Of a stretch of 64,000 nucleotides of DNA, positions 25,933 to 33,764 are shown in pieces. The number at the start of each line of letters is the position of its first letter. The stretch's first letter is position 1. Under the pieces are notes generated by a model that saw only the letters and a program-made list of their open reading frames with translations, did no database searches and was not told where the DNA came from. The stretch is from JAISGQ01 sp045534445 (lineage in GTDB: Bacteria; Bacillota; Clostridia; Oscillospirales; Acutalibacteraceae): positions 25,786-89,785 of the forward strand of contig JAZSJQ010000035.1 of NCBI GenBank assembly GCA_045534445.1, in the 5' to 3' direction. The position numbers were made by a program, and so were the translations under genes.

Positions 25933-25995
25933 ATAGTGTGAGGTTTTCTTATTTCACCCGTATAATAAGTGAAAATGACAGAAAGGGGTGGTGAA

Positions 25996-26553
25996 ATGGA
26001 TAAAGGAGCGGAGAGCTATCGCATATATCTTCAGGGCGACGACGGTGGTCTTGCGGAAATTATTAAGGAATACAAGGATTCGCTCATTCTTTATATCAAC
26101 GGCTATGTGCACAATATCCGTCTTGCAGAAGAGCTGACGGAGGATACATTCGTTAAAATTGGCATAAAAAAACCGAAATATAACAGTAAGAAAGCCTCCT
26201 TCAAGACATGGCTGTTTACCATTGCGCGCAACACTGCTCTTGACTGTCTGCGCAAAAAATCAACAAACGCTGAAATTCCGCTTGACGATTGCACTATCCT
26301 TGCGGAAGAAACGGAACTGGAAAAAGCTTATATCAGGAAAGAACAGCTGTTGAGCGTTCACCATGCTATGAAGAAAATCGCTCCGCAGTACCGTCAAATA
26401 TTATGGCTTATCTATTTTGAGAATTTCAGCATCAGGGAAGCTTCCTTGATAATTAAAAAATCCGTTCATAGCACTGAGACACTTGTTTACAGGGCGAGAA
26501 TGTCTCTTAAATCAGAACTTGAAAAGGAGGGCTTTCAGTATGAAGAGTTGTAA
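25996..26553 (+). CDS. ECF-type RNA polymerase sigma factor (first)
   Basis: 185-residue sigma-70 family factor with regions 2 and 4 only. Region 2: AEELTEDTFVKIGIKKPKY, KTWLFTIARNTALDCLRKK. Region 4: PQYRQILWLIYFENFSIREASLIIKKSVHSTETLVYRARMSLK. The ATG at 25996 lies just after GGGGTGGTG. The next gene starts inside its last codons, so the two are translationally coupled. The neighbour has one membrane helix and an extracellular domain, as in sigma/anti-sigma pairs that respond to envelope stress. The signal is unknown. Confidence 0.85.
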   Translation: MDKGAESYRIYLQGDDGGLAEIIKEYKDSLILYINGYVHNIRLAEELTEDTFVKIGIKKPKYNSKKASFKTWLFTIARNTALDCLRKKSTNAEIPLDDCTILAEETELEKAYIRKEQLLSVHHAMKKIAPQYRQILWLIYFENFSIREASLIIKKSVHSTETLVYRARMSLKSELEKEGFQYEEL

Positions 26554-27235
26554 TGAAATGACAGGCAGTGTGTTTGCTCGGATAGAAGAGCACAGAAAAT
26601 TGCAGAAAAGGCAAAGAAAACTGCTTGCAAAAGCTGTATTTCCAATTATCGGGATTTGCCTTGCTTTGCTTATAATATTCCTTGCACAGCCGAAAGCTGA
26701 GTCGAAGAAACAGATAATAAGCGAGAGTGACAAACCCGAAAACAGAATAGTAATAAATCAAATAGATGGCATATCGGCTGATAGAATGTATATCTGTCTG
26801 CTGTGGGAGGATTATGTTCCGATGAACAAAGAGGAGCTGATTGAATATTACGGCATAAATGTATTCCCTGATGTACCCGAGGATCTAAGAGAGTGGGATA
26901 GCGAAAATGGAAGTGCAGGCTATGGCATATACAGACGCGACGGCGGCACGGGGGAGGTTTATCACGATGGTAATGTGCTCAACTATTCCAATGAGGATTT
27001 TACCCGAAGCATAAATATCGAGTTTTCAAAAGGTAAACTGCCCTTTACCTGCTGCGGAGATTTTGAACATTACTGCGAAATGTCGGAGATATGCGGAGTT
27101 GAGGTTGGTATAGGGCAATCGGATAACGGTCATTATCTGGTTGAGTTCATGTATGCGGACGTGGGTTTTCGTATGATAATTGAAGGTCTGTCAATAGATG
27201 AGATAGAATCTGTTATCGAATCGATTATACTATGA
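26540..27235 (+). CDS. Putative membrane anti-sigma partner
   Basis: 231 residues: a short cytosolic N-terminus (MKSCNEMTGSVFARIEEHRKLQKRQRK), one hydrophobic helix near residues 30-50, and a 180-residue external domain. No zinc-finger HxxxCxxC is present, and I recognise no family in the outer domain. Position, 14-base overlap with the sigma gene and topology suggest it restrains the sigma factor; that is inference. AAGGAGGG precedes the ATG. A terminator follows. Confidence 0.65.
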   Translation: MKSCNEMTGSVFARIEEHRKLQKRQRKLLAKAVFPIIGICLALLIIFLAQPKAESKKQIISESDKPENRIVINQIDGISADRMYICLLWEDYVPMNKEELIEYYGINVFPDVPEDLREWDSENGSAGYGIYRRDGGTGEVYHDGNVLNYSNEDFTRSINIEFSKGKLPFTCCGDFEHYCEMSEICGVEVGIGQSDNGHYLVEFMYADVGFRMIIEGLSIDEIESVIESIIL

Positions 27236-27243
27236 TAGGCTGC

Positions 27244-27279
27244 AACGGCACATCCGAAAAATCGGATGTGCCGTTTTTA
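27244..27279 (+). terminator. Terminator of the first sigma operon
   Basis: AACGGCACATCCGA/TCGGATGTGCCGTT stem followed by TTTAT. Confidence 0.92.
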
Positions 27280-27362
27280 TTTGAAAACTCTGAATTTTTA
27301 TTTATAATTATTGTAACGCTTTGCATATTTTCTTATCTAATAGCAGAAAGGGCGGTGAAAAT

Positions 27363-27839
27363 GTGGCAGATTTTGAAAAGCTTTTTAATGAGCACAAAGA
27401 CTTTGTTTTCAAATATCTTCTTAAGCTGTGCAGAAATCAGTCTCTTGCCGAGGAGCTGACCCAGGAGACCTTTTTTCGCGCATATATAAATATCGGTGCA
27501 TTAAAAAACAAAGATAAATTTTCAGTCTGGCTATGTCAGATAGCAAAGAATACTTACTTTGCCTGGTACAACGAGCATAAAAAGTTCCTTGCTTTGACCG
27601 AAAATCAGAGCTTATCCGACTCCTTGAATATTGAAGAACAGTTTGCTGATAAGGAAATCACTGAAAAAGCTCTTCGCTGTCTGCATGAGCTGGAGGAGCC
27701 CTACAAGGAGGTTTTCATGCTTTCTGTATTCGGGCAGGTCTCGCTTAAAGATATAAGCAAAATTTTCGGCAAAAGCGAAAGCTGGGCAAGGGTCACATTT
27801 TACCGTGCAAAACAAAAGCTTATTGAAAGAATGAGGTAG
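27363..27839 (+). CDS. ECF-type RNA polymerase sigma factor (second)
   Basis: 158-residue sigma factor. Region 2 is LFNEHKDFVFKYLLKLCRNQSLAEELTQETFFRAYINI; region 4 is PYKEVFMLSVFGQVSLKDISKIFGKSESWARVTFYRAKQKL. The GTG start at 27363 follows AAAGGGCGGTGA. It is followed four bases later by a zinc-finger anti-sigma gene, the YlaC/YlaD-like arrangement. A TGTAAC element at 27312, about 20 bases before CTAAT, could be an autoregulatory ECF promoter, but this is a weak call. Confidence 0.87.
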   Translation: MADFEKLFNEHKDFVFKYLLKLCRNQSLAEELTQETFFRAYINIGALKNKDKFSVWLCQIAKNTYFAWYNEHKKFLALTENQSLSDSLNIEEQFADKEITEKALRCLHELEEPYKEVFMLSVFGQVSLKDISKIFGKSESWARVTFYRAKQKLIERMR

Positions 27840-27843
27840 AGTT

Positions 27844-28437
27844 ATGGACTGTAATGTTATCAAAGATTTACTTCCGCTATATATCGACAAGTGCTGCTCT
27901 GAGGAAAGCTCAGCGCTGGTCAGAGAACACCTTCAAGACTGTCCGAAATGCAATGAGGAATACAGTGTTATGCTTGATTCTTCAGGCGTAATACCTAAAG
28001 TTCCCGAGGCGAAAGAAACGTCTGCAGGACTTATTCGCATTGACAGCTTCAAAGCTTATATCCTGCAGTCAGTTCTTATGTTTGTTTCCTTTGCGCTTAT
28101 AACCGTCGGAGTTGCCCTTGAGGCGGCAAGTGATTACAATGACATTACCAATGGTTTATGGGCAATTCTTATTGCAGTACCTTCAACAGGTTTTATGCTT
28201 TCTCTTGCAAATTGGTATTTCCTTCCTTTTTACAAAAGCAGAAAGCAGTTCTCAAATGCTTCCTTGCTTCTTACCCTTGTTTTTATACTTATAGCCCTTT
28301 TTCTCACAGCTATGCATTATGAGGGTATTTCTTTTTACTATATTGGTTTCATCATATGTCTTGTCCCGACTGTTGTCTTTTGTGTGATTTCAAAAACCAT
28401 GTCCAATGTATATGCTAAAAAGCTGGGAAAGGAATAG
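27844..28437 (+). CDS. Zinc-finger anti-sigma factor
   Basis: 197 residues. The N-terminal zf-HC2 domain begins MDCNVIKDLLPLYID and holds the H-x3-C-x2-C motif (REHLQDCPKCNEEY, His29, Cys33, Cys36) of ZAS anti-sigma factors, which clamp the sigma subunit until released. Four hydrophobic helices fill residues 62-190. It is co-transcribed with the sigma gene upstream and the membrane protein gene downstream. Redox or envelope signals are typical triggers; the one here is unknown. Confidence 0.85.
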   Translation: MDCNVIKDLLPLYIDKCCSEESSALVREHLQDCPKCNEEYSVMLDSSGVIPKVPEAKETSAGLIRIDSFKAYILQSVLMFVSFALITVGVALEAASDYNDITNGLWAILIAVPSTGFMLSLANWYFLPFYKSRKQFSNASLLLTLVFILIALFLTAMHYEGISFYYIGFIICLVPTVVFCVISKTMSNVYAKKLGKE

Positions 28438-28445
28438 TATGGAAC

Positions 28446-29144
28446 ATGAAAAAAACTATCTCTGCACTTTGTATTTTTCTGTTTTCTCTCACAGCACTGC
28501 ACCCTGTGGGTTCTCTGATATGCTCATTTTTCGGCTATGAATTTTCATTTTCCTCATACGAAATTTACGCTGTAATAATGCTGCTCATTGTATCTGCGGC
28601 ACTTATAATGAGCATAAAATCCGCAGAGAGCAGCAAAGCAGCAGACATTCTGCTCATTATCCTTCCACCTCTTTCATTTATCAATGGGATGATTTTTCTT
28701 ATAAAAAATACTACCTTGTTTACAGCAGTGTGTATGCTTGTATATTTTACTTTCTGCTGTGTATTGACATTAAAGATCTCAAAGTCCCTTGTGATCAAAC
28801 ATATCACTGCTACGCTTTCGTGCCTTATGGTTGCTCCAGTAGCTTTCCTTATCTCTCTGTATTTCCTTTTTGGACCATTTGTTGAAAACACCACAGTTAA
28901 GACAGTAGATTCTCCAAGCGGGAGCTATTACGCCGAGATTGAAGATTTTGACCAAGGCGCACTGGGCGGTGATACCCTTGTATATGTCTATGAAGCCCCG
29001 GTGATTGATATATTCATCTTCCGTGTTCAGAAATCGCCGCAGCTTATCTATACCGGTGAGTGGGGCGAATATAAAGATATGAATATTTACTGGACAACAG
29101 ATAATTGCCTTGTTATAGGCTCAAAGAAATATTATATTGAATAG
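28446..29144 (+). CDS. Membrane protein in the second sigma operon
   Basis: 232 residues with five hydrophobic helices up to residue 150, then an external domain of about 80 residues (TVDSPSGSYYAEIEDFDQGALGGDTLVYVY...). The outer domain recalls DUF5412-type beta domains with a PSGxYYA strand, but the match is not firm. It starts eight bases after the anti-sigma gene, so it is the third gene of that operon and may take part in signal sensing. Its stop codon is already part of the terminator stem. Confidence 0.6.
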   Translation: MKKTISALCIFLFSLTALHPVGSLICSFFGYEFSFSSYEIYAVIMLLIVSAALIMSIKSAESSKAADILLIILPPLSFINGMIFLIKNTTLFTAVCMLVYFTFCCVLTLKISKSLVIKHITATLSCLMVAPVAFLISLYFLFGPFVENTTVKTVDSPSGSYYAEIEDFDQGALGGDTLVYVYEAPVIDIFIFRVQKSPQLIYTGEWGEYKDMNIYWTTDNCLVIGSKKYYIE

Positions 29145-29184
29145 CAGAAAACATCGCGAGTGACTCTCGCGGTGTTTTCTGCTA
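29142..29184. terminator. Bidirectional terminator, sigma operon/tmcAL
   Basis: TAGCAGAAAACA..CGCGAG pairs with CTCGCG..TGTTTTCTGCTA. It overlaps both stop regions. Confidence 0.9.
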
Positions 29185-30360
29185 TATTACTATAAGTTTA
29201 CTTGTGCAATCCATTCCGCAGGGGGCGGGAGACGGGAGTGAAAGTGCCCAGAGGTCTGTGGCTCTGCACTCAAGCTCAAATATCTCGCGTCCAAAATCGG
29301 GAAGGTTTTTCACATCCGCATATCTTGTAATTATCGGCAGTGTGGGCTTTGATGCAGACAGTATCTCACGTCCGCGCTCGTTCATGGCAAGAACACGAAT
29401 ATACGGAGGCTTTGCGGCTGTGTATTCCTTGCTGACTCCGAGAAATGCTGAAAGAATTATCCTGCGTATTCTCGAATGGGAATAGCGTTTTGTTTTTATT
29501 GAGTCGTAAAGCTCAGTCAAATTCGAGGCTGTTCGTACTGCATTGCAAATCCTGTTTTCAAGTCCTTCGGAGACCTCGAACAGGCGAGTAAAATCCTCTT
29601 CATTCATTGTGCGCATCTTTGCAAGTATCGCCGTACCGAGTCTGCTTATATCAGCAGGGGCACGCCCTGCATTGATCTCTTCTCTTATAATTTCTCGTGA
29701 TATATCGGGCACAAAATCCTGCCAGAGGTCATTATTGAGCATGGTTCTTAAAAGCGATGCCGAAGCAAAGCCTTCAGAGCTTTCTTTATCGTCGTGCCTT
29801 GCGCCTTTTCTCGTTACCGCACAGCACTCAATGGGTTTGCACAGCTTTCGGGATGCAAGAATATATTCCACTGCCAGTGTATCATTGGGATTTTTGAGCG
29901 GCTCGGCAAAAGCTTCTCCGTATCTTTCTCTGACAAGCTCGTATCTTGCCCCTGCAAGACTTCCTCCGCTTTTAACAGAATCAAAAAGCTCACTATCAAG
30001 CGCTTCAACAGCTTCTGTCGCTTTATTAAGTCTCTCGATATCGCCGCACTCAGAGCCGAAGGACAGCATATCAACACAGCCAAGAGCGTCGAAAATATTA
30101 ACAGCGCCTGAAGCAAATCTGCCTGCAGGAGCTGCCGCCCACGGGAGCGGCAATTCCAGCACAAGGTCAGCACCACTTTGTACTGCCGCCTTTGCTCTTG
30201 CGAATTTGGAGACGCAGGCACAATCTCCGCGTTGGGTGAAGCTGCCGCTCATGCATACAGCTATATGAGTTGCACCGAACTCCTCGCGTGTTTTTCTGAG
30301 CTGATATTCATGACCCTTATGAAAGGGATTGTACTCAGCAACCACACCTGCTGTTTTCAT
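29182..30360 (-). CDS. tmcAL: tRNA(Met) cytidine acetate ligase (TmcAL)
   Basis: Formerly YlbM/DUF795. It forms N4-acetylcytidine at the wobble base of elongator tRNA-Met from acetate and ATP. 392 residues. The nucleotidyltransferase N-terminus GVVAEYNPFHKGHEYQL carries the HxGH motif; CMSGSFTQRGD, DLVLELPLPWA and KRYSHSRIRRIILSAFLG are family blocks. The ATG at 30360 is used; GGAGGT lies about ten bases upstream, with a GTG in between as an alternative. It is divergent from ackA, the acetate kinase gene; both enzymes consume or handle acetate. Confidence 0.93.
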   Translation of the reverse strand: MKTAGVVAEYNPFHKGHEYQLRKTREEFGATHIAVCMSGSFTQRGDCACVSKFARAKAAVQSGADLVLELPLPWAAAPAGRFASGAVNIFDALGCVDMLSFGSECGDIERLNKATEAVEALDSELFDSVKSGGSLAGARYELVRERYGEAFAEPLKNPNDTLAVEYILASRKLCKPIECCAVTRKGARHDDKESSEGFASASLLRTMLNNDLWQDFVPDISREIIREEINAGRAPADISRLGTAILAKMRTMNEEDFTRLFEVSEGLENRICNAVRTASNLTELYDSIKTKRYSHSRIRRIILSAFLGVSKEYTAAKPPYIRVLAMNERGREILSASKPTLPIITRYADVKNLPDFGREIFELECRATDLWALSLPSPAPCGMDCTSKLIVI

Positions 30361-30413
30361 ATGCACATAAACCTCCAAATCTTTAATAAAATGGACAAAA
30401 ACGTCATAATGAC

Positions 30414-30442
30414 TTGAAAAATTCTGATTTCTGTACTATCAT
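30414..30442 (+). promoter_or_regulatory. Promoter of ackA
   Basis: TTGAAA, 17 bases, TATCAT. AAGGAG follows at 30469. Confidence 0.65.
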
Positions 30443-30482
30443 AATACCAGTTTGCAAAGTTAATTACAAGGAGTAGATAACA

Positions 30483-31697
30483 ATGAAAATTCTCGTAATC
30501 AACGCAGGCAGCAGCTCTCTTAAGTATCAGCTTATCGATATGGACAATGAGTCCGTACTTGCAAAGGGCAACTGCGAGCGTATAGGCATTGACGGCACTC
30601 TTATCACCCACAAGCTTCCCGACGGCAGAAGCTTTGAAAAGAAGCAGGACTGCGCAAATCACACCGAGGCATTTGCTCTTGTAAAAGAGATGCTTACCGA
30701 GGGTGAGGGCAAGGTCATAGGCGAGCTTTCCGAGGTTTCCGCTATCGGTCACCGTGTCGTTCAGGGCGGCGCTATCTTCAGCGAAAGCTGCCTTGTAAAT
30801 GAGAAGGTCATCGAGGATATCGCAGAGCTTGGTTCTCTTGCTCCTCTCCACAACCCTGCACACGTTCAGGGTATCCGTGCTTCAATCGACACCTTCGGCG
30901 CAGACACACCTCAGGCTGTCGTATTTGATACATCCTTCCACAGCACCATGCCCCCCAAGGCATTTATCTTCCCTGTGCCCTGGAAGTACTATGAAGAGTA
31001 TAAGGTACGCCGCTACGGCGCACACGGCACCAGCCACAGATATGTTTCCGCACGCTGCCTCGAGCTCATGGGCAAGGCTGAGAATCCCGAAGGCACCAAG
31101 ATCATCACCTGCCACCTCGGCAACGGTTCCTCCATCACTGCTGTCAAGGACGGCAAGTGCATCGACACCAGCATGGGTCTTACTCCCCTCGATGGCTTCA
31201 TGATGGGTACCCGTTCCGGTTCTCTCGATCCTTCCGTTGTTACCTTCATCGCTGAGAAGGAAGGCTTCACTCCCCAGCAGATGTCCGATCTTCTCAACAA
31301 GAAGTCCGGTATGCTCGGTGTTTCCGGCGTTTCTTCCGATGACCGTGACGTTACCAAGGCTGCTGCAGAGGGCAACGAGCGCGCACAGCTTACCCACGAT
31401 ATACTCCGTTATCAGATCGCAAAGATCGTCGGCGGTTATGTAGCAGCTCTCGGCGGTGTTGTCGCTATCGTATTCACTGCAGGTATCGGTGAGAACCAGT
31501 GCAGCCACAGAGCAGCAGTCTGCGAGTATCTCGATTATCTCGGAGTCAAGATCGATGCTGAGGCTAATTCCCACAGAGGTCAGGAAATCGAGCTTTCCAC
31601 TGCAGACAGCAAGGTCAAGGTCTACGTCATTCCCACCAATGAGGAGCTTGTTATCGCACGTGATACCAAGGCTCTCGTAGAGGCAATGAACAAATAA
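30483..31697 (+). CDS. ackA: Acetate kinase
   Basis: Makes ATP from acetyl phosphate in fermentation. 404 residues, full length. VINAGSSSLKYQL (N-terminal phosphate loop), GHRVVQGG, HLGNGSSITAV and VFTAGIGEN are intact; Arg in GHRVV and Asp in VFDTSFH are the catalytic positions. The codon use is strongly biased to a few optimal codons, which points to high expression. AAGGAG precedes the ATG. pta is not adjacent. Confidence 0.97.
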   Translation: MKILVINAGSSSLKYQLIDMDNESVLAKGNCERIGIDGTLITHKLPDGRSFEKKQDCANHTEAFALVKEMLTEGEGKVIGELSEVSAIGHRVVQGGAIFSESCLVNEKVIEDIAELGSLAPLHNPAHVQGIRASIDTFGADTPQAVVFDTSFHSTMPPKAFIFPVPWKYYEEYKVRRYGAHGTSHRYVSARCLELMGKAENPEGTKIITCHLGNGSSITAVKDGKCIDTSMGLTPLDGFMMGTRSGSLDPSVVTFIAEKEGFTPQQMSDLLNKKSGMLGVSGVSSDDRDVTKAAAEGNERAQLTHDILRYQIAKIVGGYVAALGGVVAIVFTAGIGENQCSHRAAVCEYLDYLGVKIDAEANSHRGQEIELSTADSKVKVYVIPTNEELVIARDTKALVEAMNK

Positions 31698-31712
31698 GTG
31701 AATTATTGAATT

Positions 31713-31749
31713 AATCCCACCTGACTTGATCAGGTGGGATTTTCTTTTT
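31713..31749 (+). terminator. ackA terminator
   Basis: AATCCCACCTGA/TCAGGTGGGATT stem followed by TTCTTTTT. Confidence 0.92.
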
Positions 31750-31750
31750 A

Positions 31751-31845
31751 CCAAAAGTTTTGCCCGCTTTTTTCTAAAAGTGGCGGGATTGTTAAGGGCA
31801 GCGCCCTTGACGCAGGAGCTTGAGGGGCTGCGCCCCTCAACTAAT
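31751..31845. repeat. REP-like intergenic repeat, copy 1
   Basis: CCAAAAG at one end, a CCCGC/GCGGG pairing, AAGGGC-AGC-GCCCTT (31794-31808) and TTGAGGGGC-TGC-GCCCCTCAA (31820-31840), ending ACTAA. A diverged copy in the opposite orientation is at 57478-57572; both stand right after a terminator. Confidence 0.65.
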
Positions 31846-31852
31846 CCAAAGC

Positions 31853-31881
31853 AAAAACAGAGCAGGCTTTCGCCTGCTCTG
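31853..31881 (-). terminator. pnuC terminator
   Basis: CAGAGCAGGC/GCCTGCTCTG stem with a TTTC loop; TTTTT follows on the minus strand. Confidence 0.92.
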
Positions 31882-31886
31882 AAAAA

Positions 31887-32579
31887 TCACACGCCTGCAC
31901 TCTGCCTTTTCTTGATTCTCCGCCAGTTGAAAAAACCGTACAAATCGTTTACCAAAAACATTATAAAGCATATGACCATCGGAATATAGGACACATCTTC
32001 AATCGAAGCCAGCACCCACAGGATAATCAGTATAACATCATTTGCCGCATATCCGATACCGTAATAGGGACTTCTGTAAAACGTAAGATAAGATGCGATA
32101 AAGCTTGTTGTAACTGATACAGTGCTGAAAAATATATTGGCATTCCCCAGTGCTGACAGTATAAAGTAAAACAAAACCGTAACGGCAAGCGCGCTCACCC
32201 ACATAGCACCCCACTGAAGCCTTGTCAGGGTATGTACCTCAACCTCTTTTGTTCCTTTGTAAGGATGCCTCAGCCACGAAATAACAGCAAGGACTGCAAT
32301 GGGCGCTGTCATGCACAGATAAGTTACCATCTCTCCGTAATAGCGGAAGTGAAATGAAATAATGCCGTAAAACACAGAGAAAACAACGGTCAGCGCCTGC
32401 CCTAATACATAACCTTTTGCCACAAATATCAGGGCGGTAACACCTATAAGGGAGGCAACGGTATTCAAAATACCCTCCGAGCCCGAAAAGACACCTGCAC
32501 ATATCGTAATTCCGACAGAAGCAAGCCACAGACAAAGCTCAAAAACTGTCAGATCAGAGAATGGATTTCTGATTTTCAA
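31887..32579 (-). CDS. pnuC: Nicotinamide riboside transporter PnuC
   Basis: 230-residue, seven-helix vitamin transporter of the SWEET-like Pnu family. YYGIGYAANDVILIILWVLAS and FIMFLVNDLYGFFNWRRI carry the diagnostic ND...LW and NDxYGxxNW motifs. Facilitated uptake of nicotinamide riboside feeds NAD synthesis. The start is the TTG at 32579, five bases after GAGGTGAG; a longer frame from a GTG would begin inside the leader terminator. Expression is probably set by the structured leader at 32580-32709. Confidence 0.9.
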   Translation of the reverse strand: MKIRNPFSDLTVFELCLWLASVGITICAGVFSGSEGILNTVASLIGVTALIFVAKGYVLGQALTVVFSVFYGIISFHFRYYGEMVTYLCMTAPIAVLAVISWLRHPYKGTKEVEVHTLTRLQWGAMWVSALAVTVLFYFILSALGNANIFFSTVSVTTSFIASYLTFYRSPYYGIGYAANDVILIILWVLASIEDVSYIPMVICFIMFLVNDLYGFFNWRRIKKRQSAGV

Positions 32580-32709
32580 AACACTCACCTCAAAAAACAA
32601 AGCATCCGCAGGCACATCTTCTAATGCTTATAAATAAGCATATTGACCTAACGATGTGCCGACGAATGCATACGCAATCACTACCCGGTGGCAGCCTGTT
32701 TTATTATTC
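32580..32709 (-). promoter_or_regulatory. pnuC leader with intrinsic terminator, riboswitch candidate
   Basis: About 130 bases between a consensus promoter and the TTG start. GCATTCGTCGGCACATC pairs with GATGTGCCTGCGGATGC (32653-32669 with 32602-32618; 16 of 17 positions, two wobbles). The loop holds an 8-bp hairpin ATGCTTAT/ATAAGCAT (32624-32641). TTTGTTTTTT follows directly, then the ribosome site. Upstream lies a small CTGCC-ACCG-GGTAG hairpin. This is the form of a transcription-attenuating riboswitch; NAD-related ligands are an obvious guess for pnuC. I cannot match it to a known consensus. Confidence 0.7.
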
Positions 32710-32716
32710 CTGACAA

Positions 32717-32745
32717 ATTATACTCATCCCGATTACAGTTGTCAA
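32717..32745 (-). promoter_or_regulatory. Consensus promoter of the pnuC leader
   Basis: On the minus strand TTGACA, 17 bases, TATAAT. Confidence 0.9.
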
Positions 32746-32795
32746 GATAAAAACCAAGCGCAGATCGGGCATATCCATCTGTGATGCTCAGTTCT

Positions 32796-33014
32796 TTAGC
32801 TTCTGCTTCTGTCTTCAACGACTTCTTCCCTGTCTCTGAAGAGCAGAGAAATGCACCAGAGACCTGCGAGAGCAACGACTACAAAGATAATACGCGCGAT
32901 GGCGGAAGTCTGTCCTCCGAAGAGCCAGCCGACGAAATCGAACTTGAACAGACCTATGGAGCCCCAGTTGAGAGCGCCGACGATAGTCAGAAGCAACGCG
33001 ATTCTGTCAAGCAT
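32796..33014 (-). CDS. DUF378 small membrane protein (YuzA-like)
   Basis: 72 residues, two hydrophobic helices. LTIVGALNWGSIGLFKFDFVGWLFGG and the short C-terminal helix are the DUF378 signature, found in small membrane proteins of unknown function in Firmicutes. AAGGAG precedes the ATG. It stands between the pnuC promoter and the V-ATPase operon. Confidence 0.88.
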   Translation of the reverse strand: MLDRIALLLTIVGALNWGSIGLFKFDFVGWLFGGQTSAIARIIFVVVALAGLWCISLLFRDREEVVEDRSRS

Positions 33015-33062
33015 CGTAATTCAACTCCTTATAAATTTCAAATTTGAAATTCTGATAAGCGC

Positions 33063-33102
33063 AATATGAGCGCACCGTTATTTTGCTCGGTGCGCTCATA
33101 TT
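33063..33102 (-). terminator. Terminator of the V-ATPase operon
   Basis: AATATGAGCGCACCG/CGGTGCGCTCATATT, 15-bp stem with a ten-base loop, just after ntpD. Confidence 0.8.
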
Positions 33103-33131
33103 TAATACAATATTCAGACAAAAACCAAATT

Positions 33132-33746
33132 TTACTGATTTTCTTTATTTGATTTGATGACCTTGAGCCGTGAAAATTCCTCGCGTTCTTTTTCGTCAAG
33201 AGACTCTGTAATAAACTTGATGGTCTCCGTGAACTTCGGTATTACCACATTTTTCAGCGCATTTGCACGCTTCTGGGTACTCTTTATGGCATTTGCAAGT
33301 CGGTATGCGGAATTTTCTATCTCCGCAAGGGTTACTGTCAGACGCTTGACCTCACGAAATTTTATATACGCCTCGTCAAGTGCTGACTGGGAAGAATAAA
33401 GTCCGAAGGGAAGTGCAAGCTCCTCCTCCTCGCTGAGTGTAACCGTCGGCAGCTCGACACCCATTACAGAACGGAAATCCACTTCCAGGCTGTCGTCAAC
33501 GGGAACGGTCTGTGCCAGTGCGTCGCACCGTCCTATTATGACATTCGCCGTCTGCAGTGCCATATAAGCCTCGGAATAGACAGCATCTATCTCACTCTGA
33601 ATGGACGATGCACGGTCAATAAGGGTCATCATTTCTCTTATAAGGATATTGCGCTTTCTGTCAAGCAGCTCATAGCCAACGCTTGCCAGCTCCAGCGATT
33701 TCTTTGTAGAAATAAGGTTTCCTTTTGTTGGCACAACGTTTGCCAT
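33132..33746 (-). CDS. ntpD: V-type ATPase subunit D
   Basis: Central-stalk subunit, 204 residues, mostly a coiled-coil hairpin that rotates inside the A3B3 head. PTKGNLISTKKSLELASVGYELLDRKRNILIRE at the start and TQKRANALKNVVIPKFTETIKFI near the end are the two conserved coil faces. AAAGGAGG lies upstream of the ATG. Last gene of the operon. Confidence 0.95.
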   Translation of the reverse strand: MANVVPTKGNLISTKKSLELASVGYELLDRKRNILIREMMTLIDRASSIQSEIDAVYSEAYMALQTANVIIGRCDALAQTVPVDDSLEVDFRSVMGVELPTVTLSEEEELALPFGLYSSQSALDEAYIKFREVKRLTVTLAEIENSAYRLANAIKSTQKRANALKNVVIPKFTETIKFITESLDEKEREEFSRLKVIKSNKENQ

Positions 33747-33764
33747 GTCCGCGCGCCTCCTTTA

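Noticed and set aside
30882..31754. 290-codon minus-strand frame opposite ackA
   Set aside because: Antisense shadow caused by the strong codon bias of ackA.
32681..32875. 64-codon minus-strand frame before pnuC
   Set aside because: It overlaps the consensus promoter and leader of pnuC and the end of the DUF378 gene; no ribosome site and no recognisable protein.
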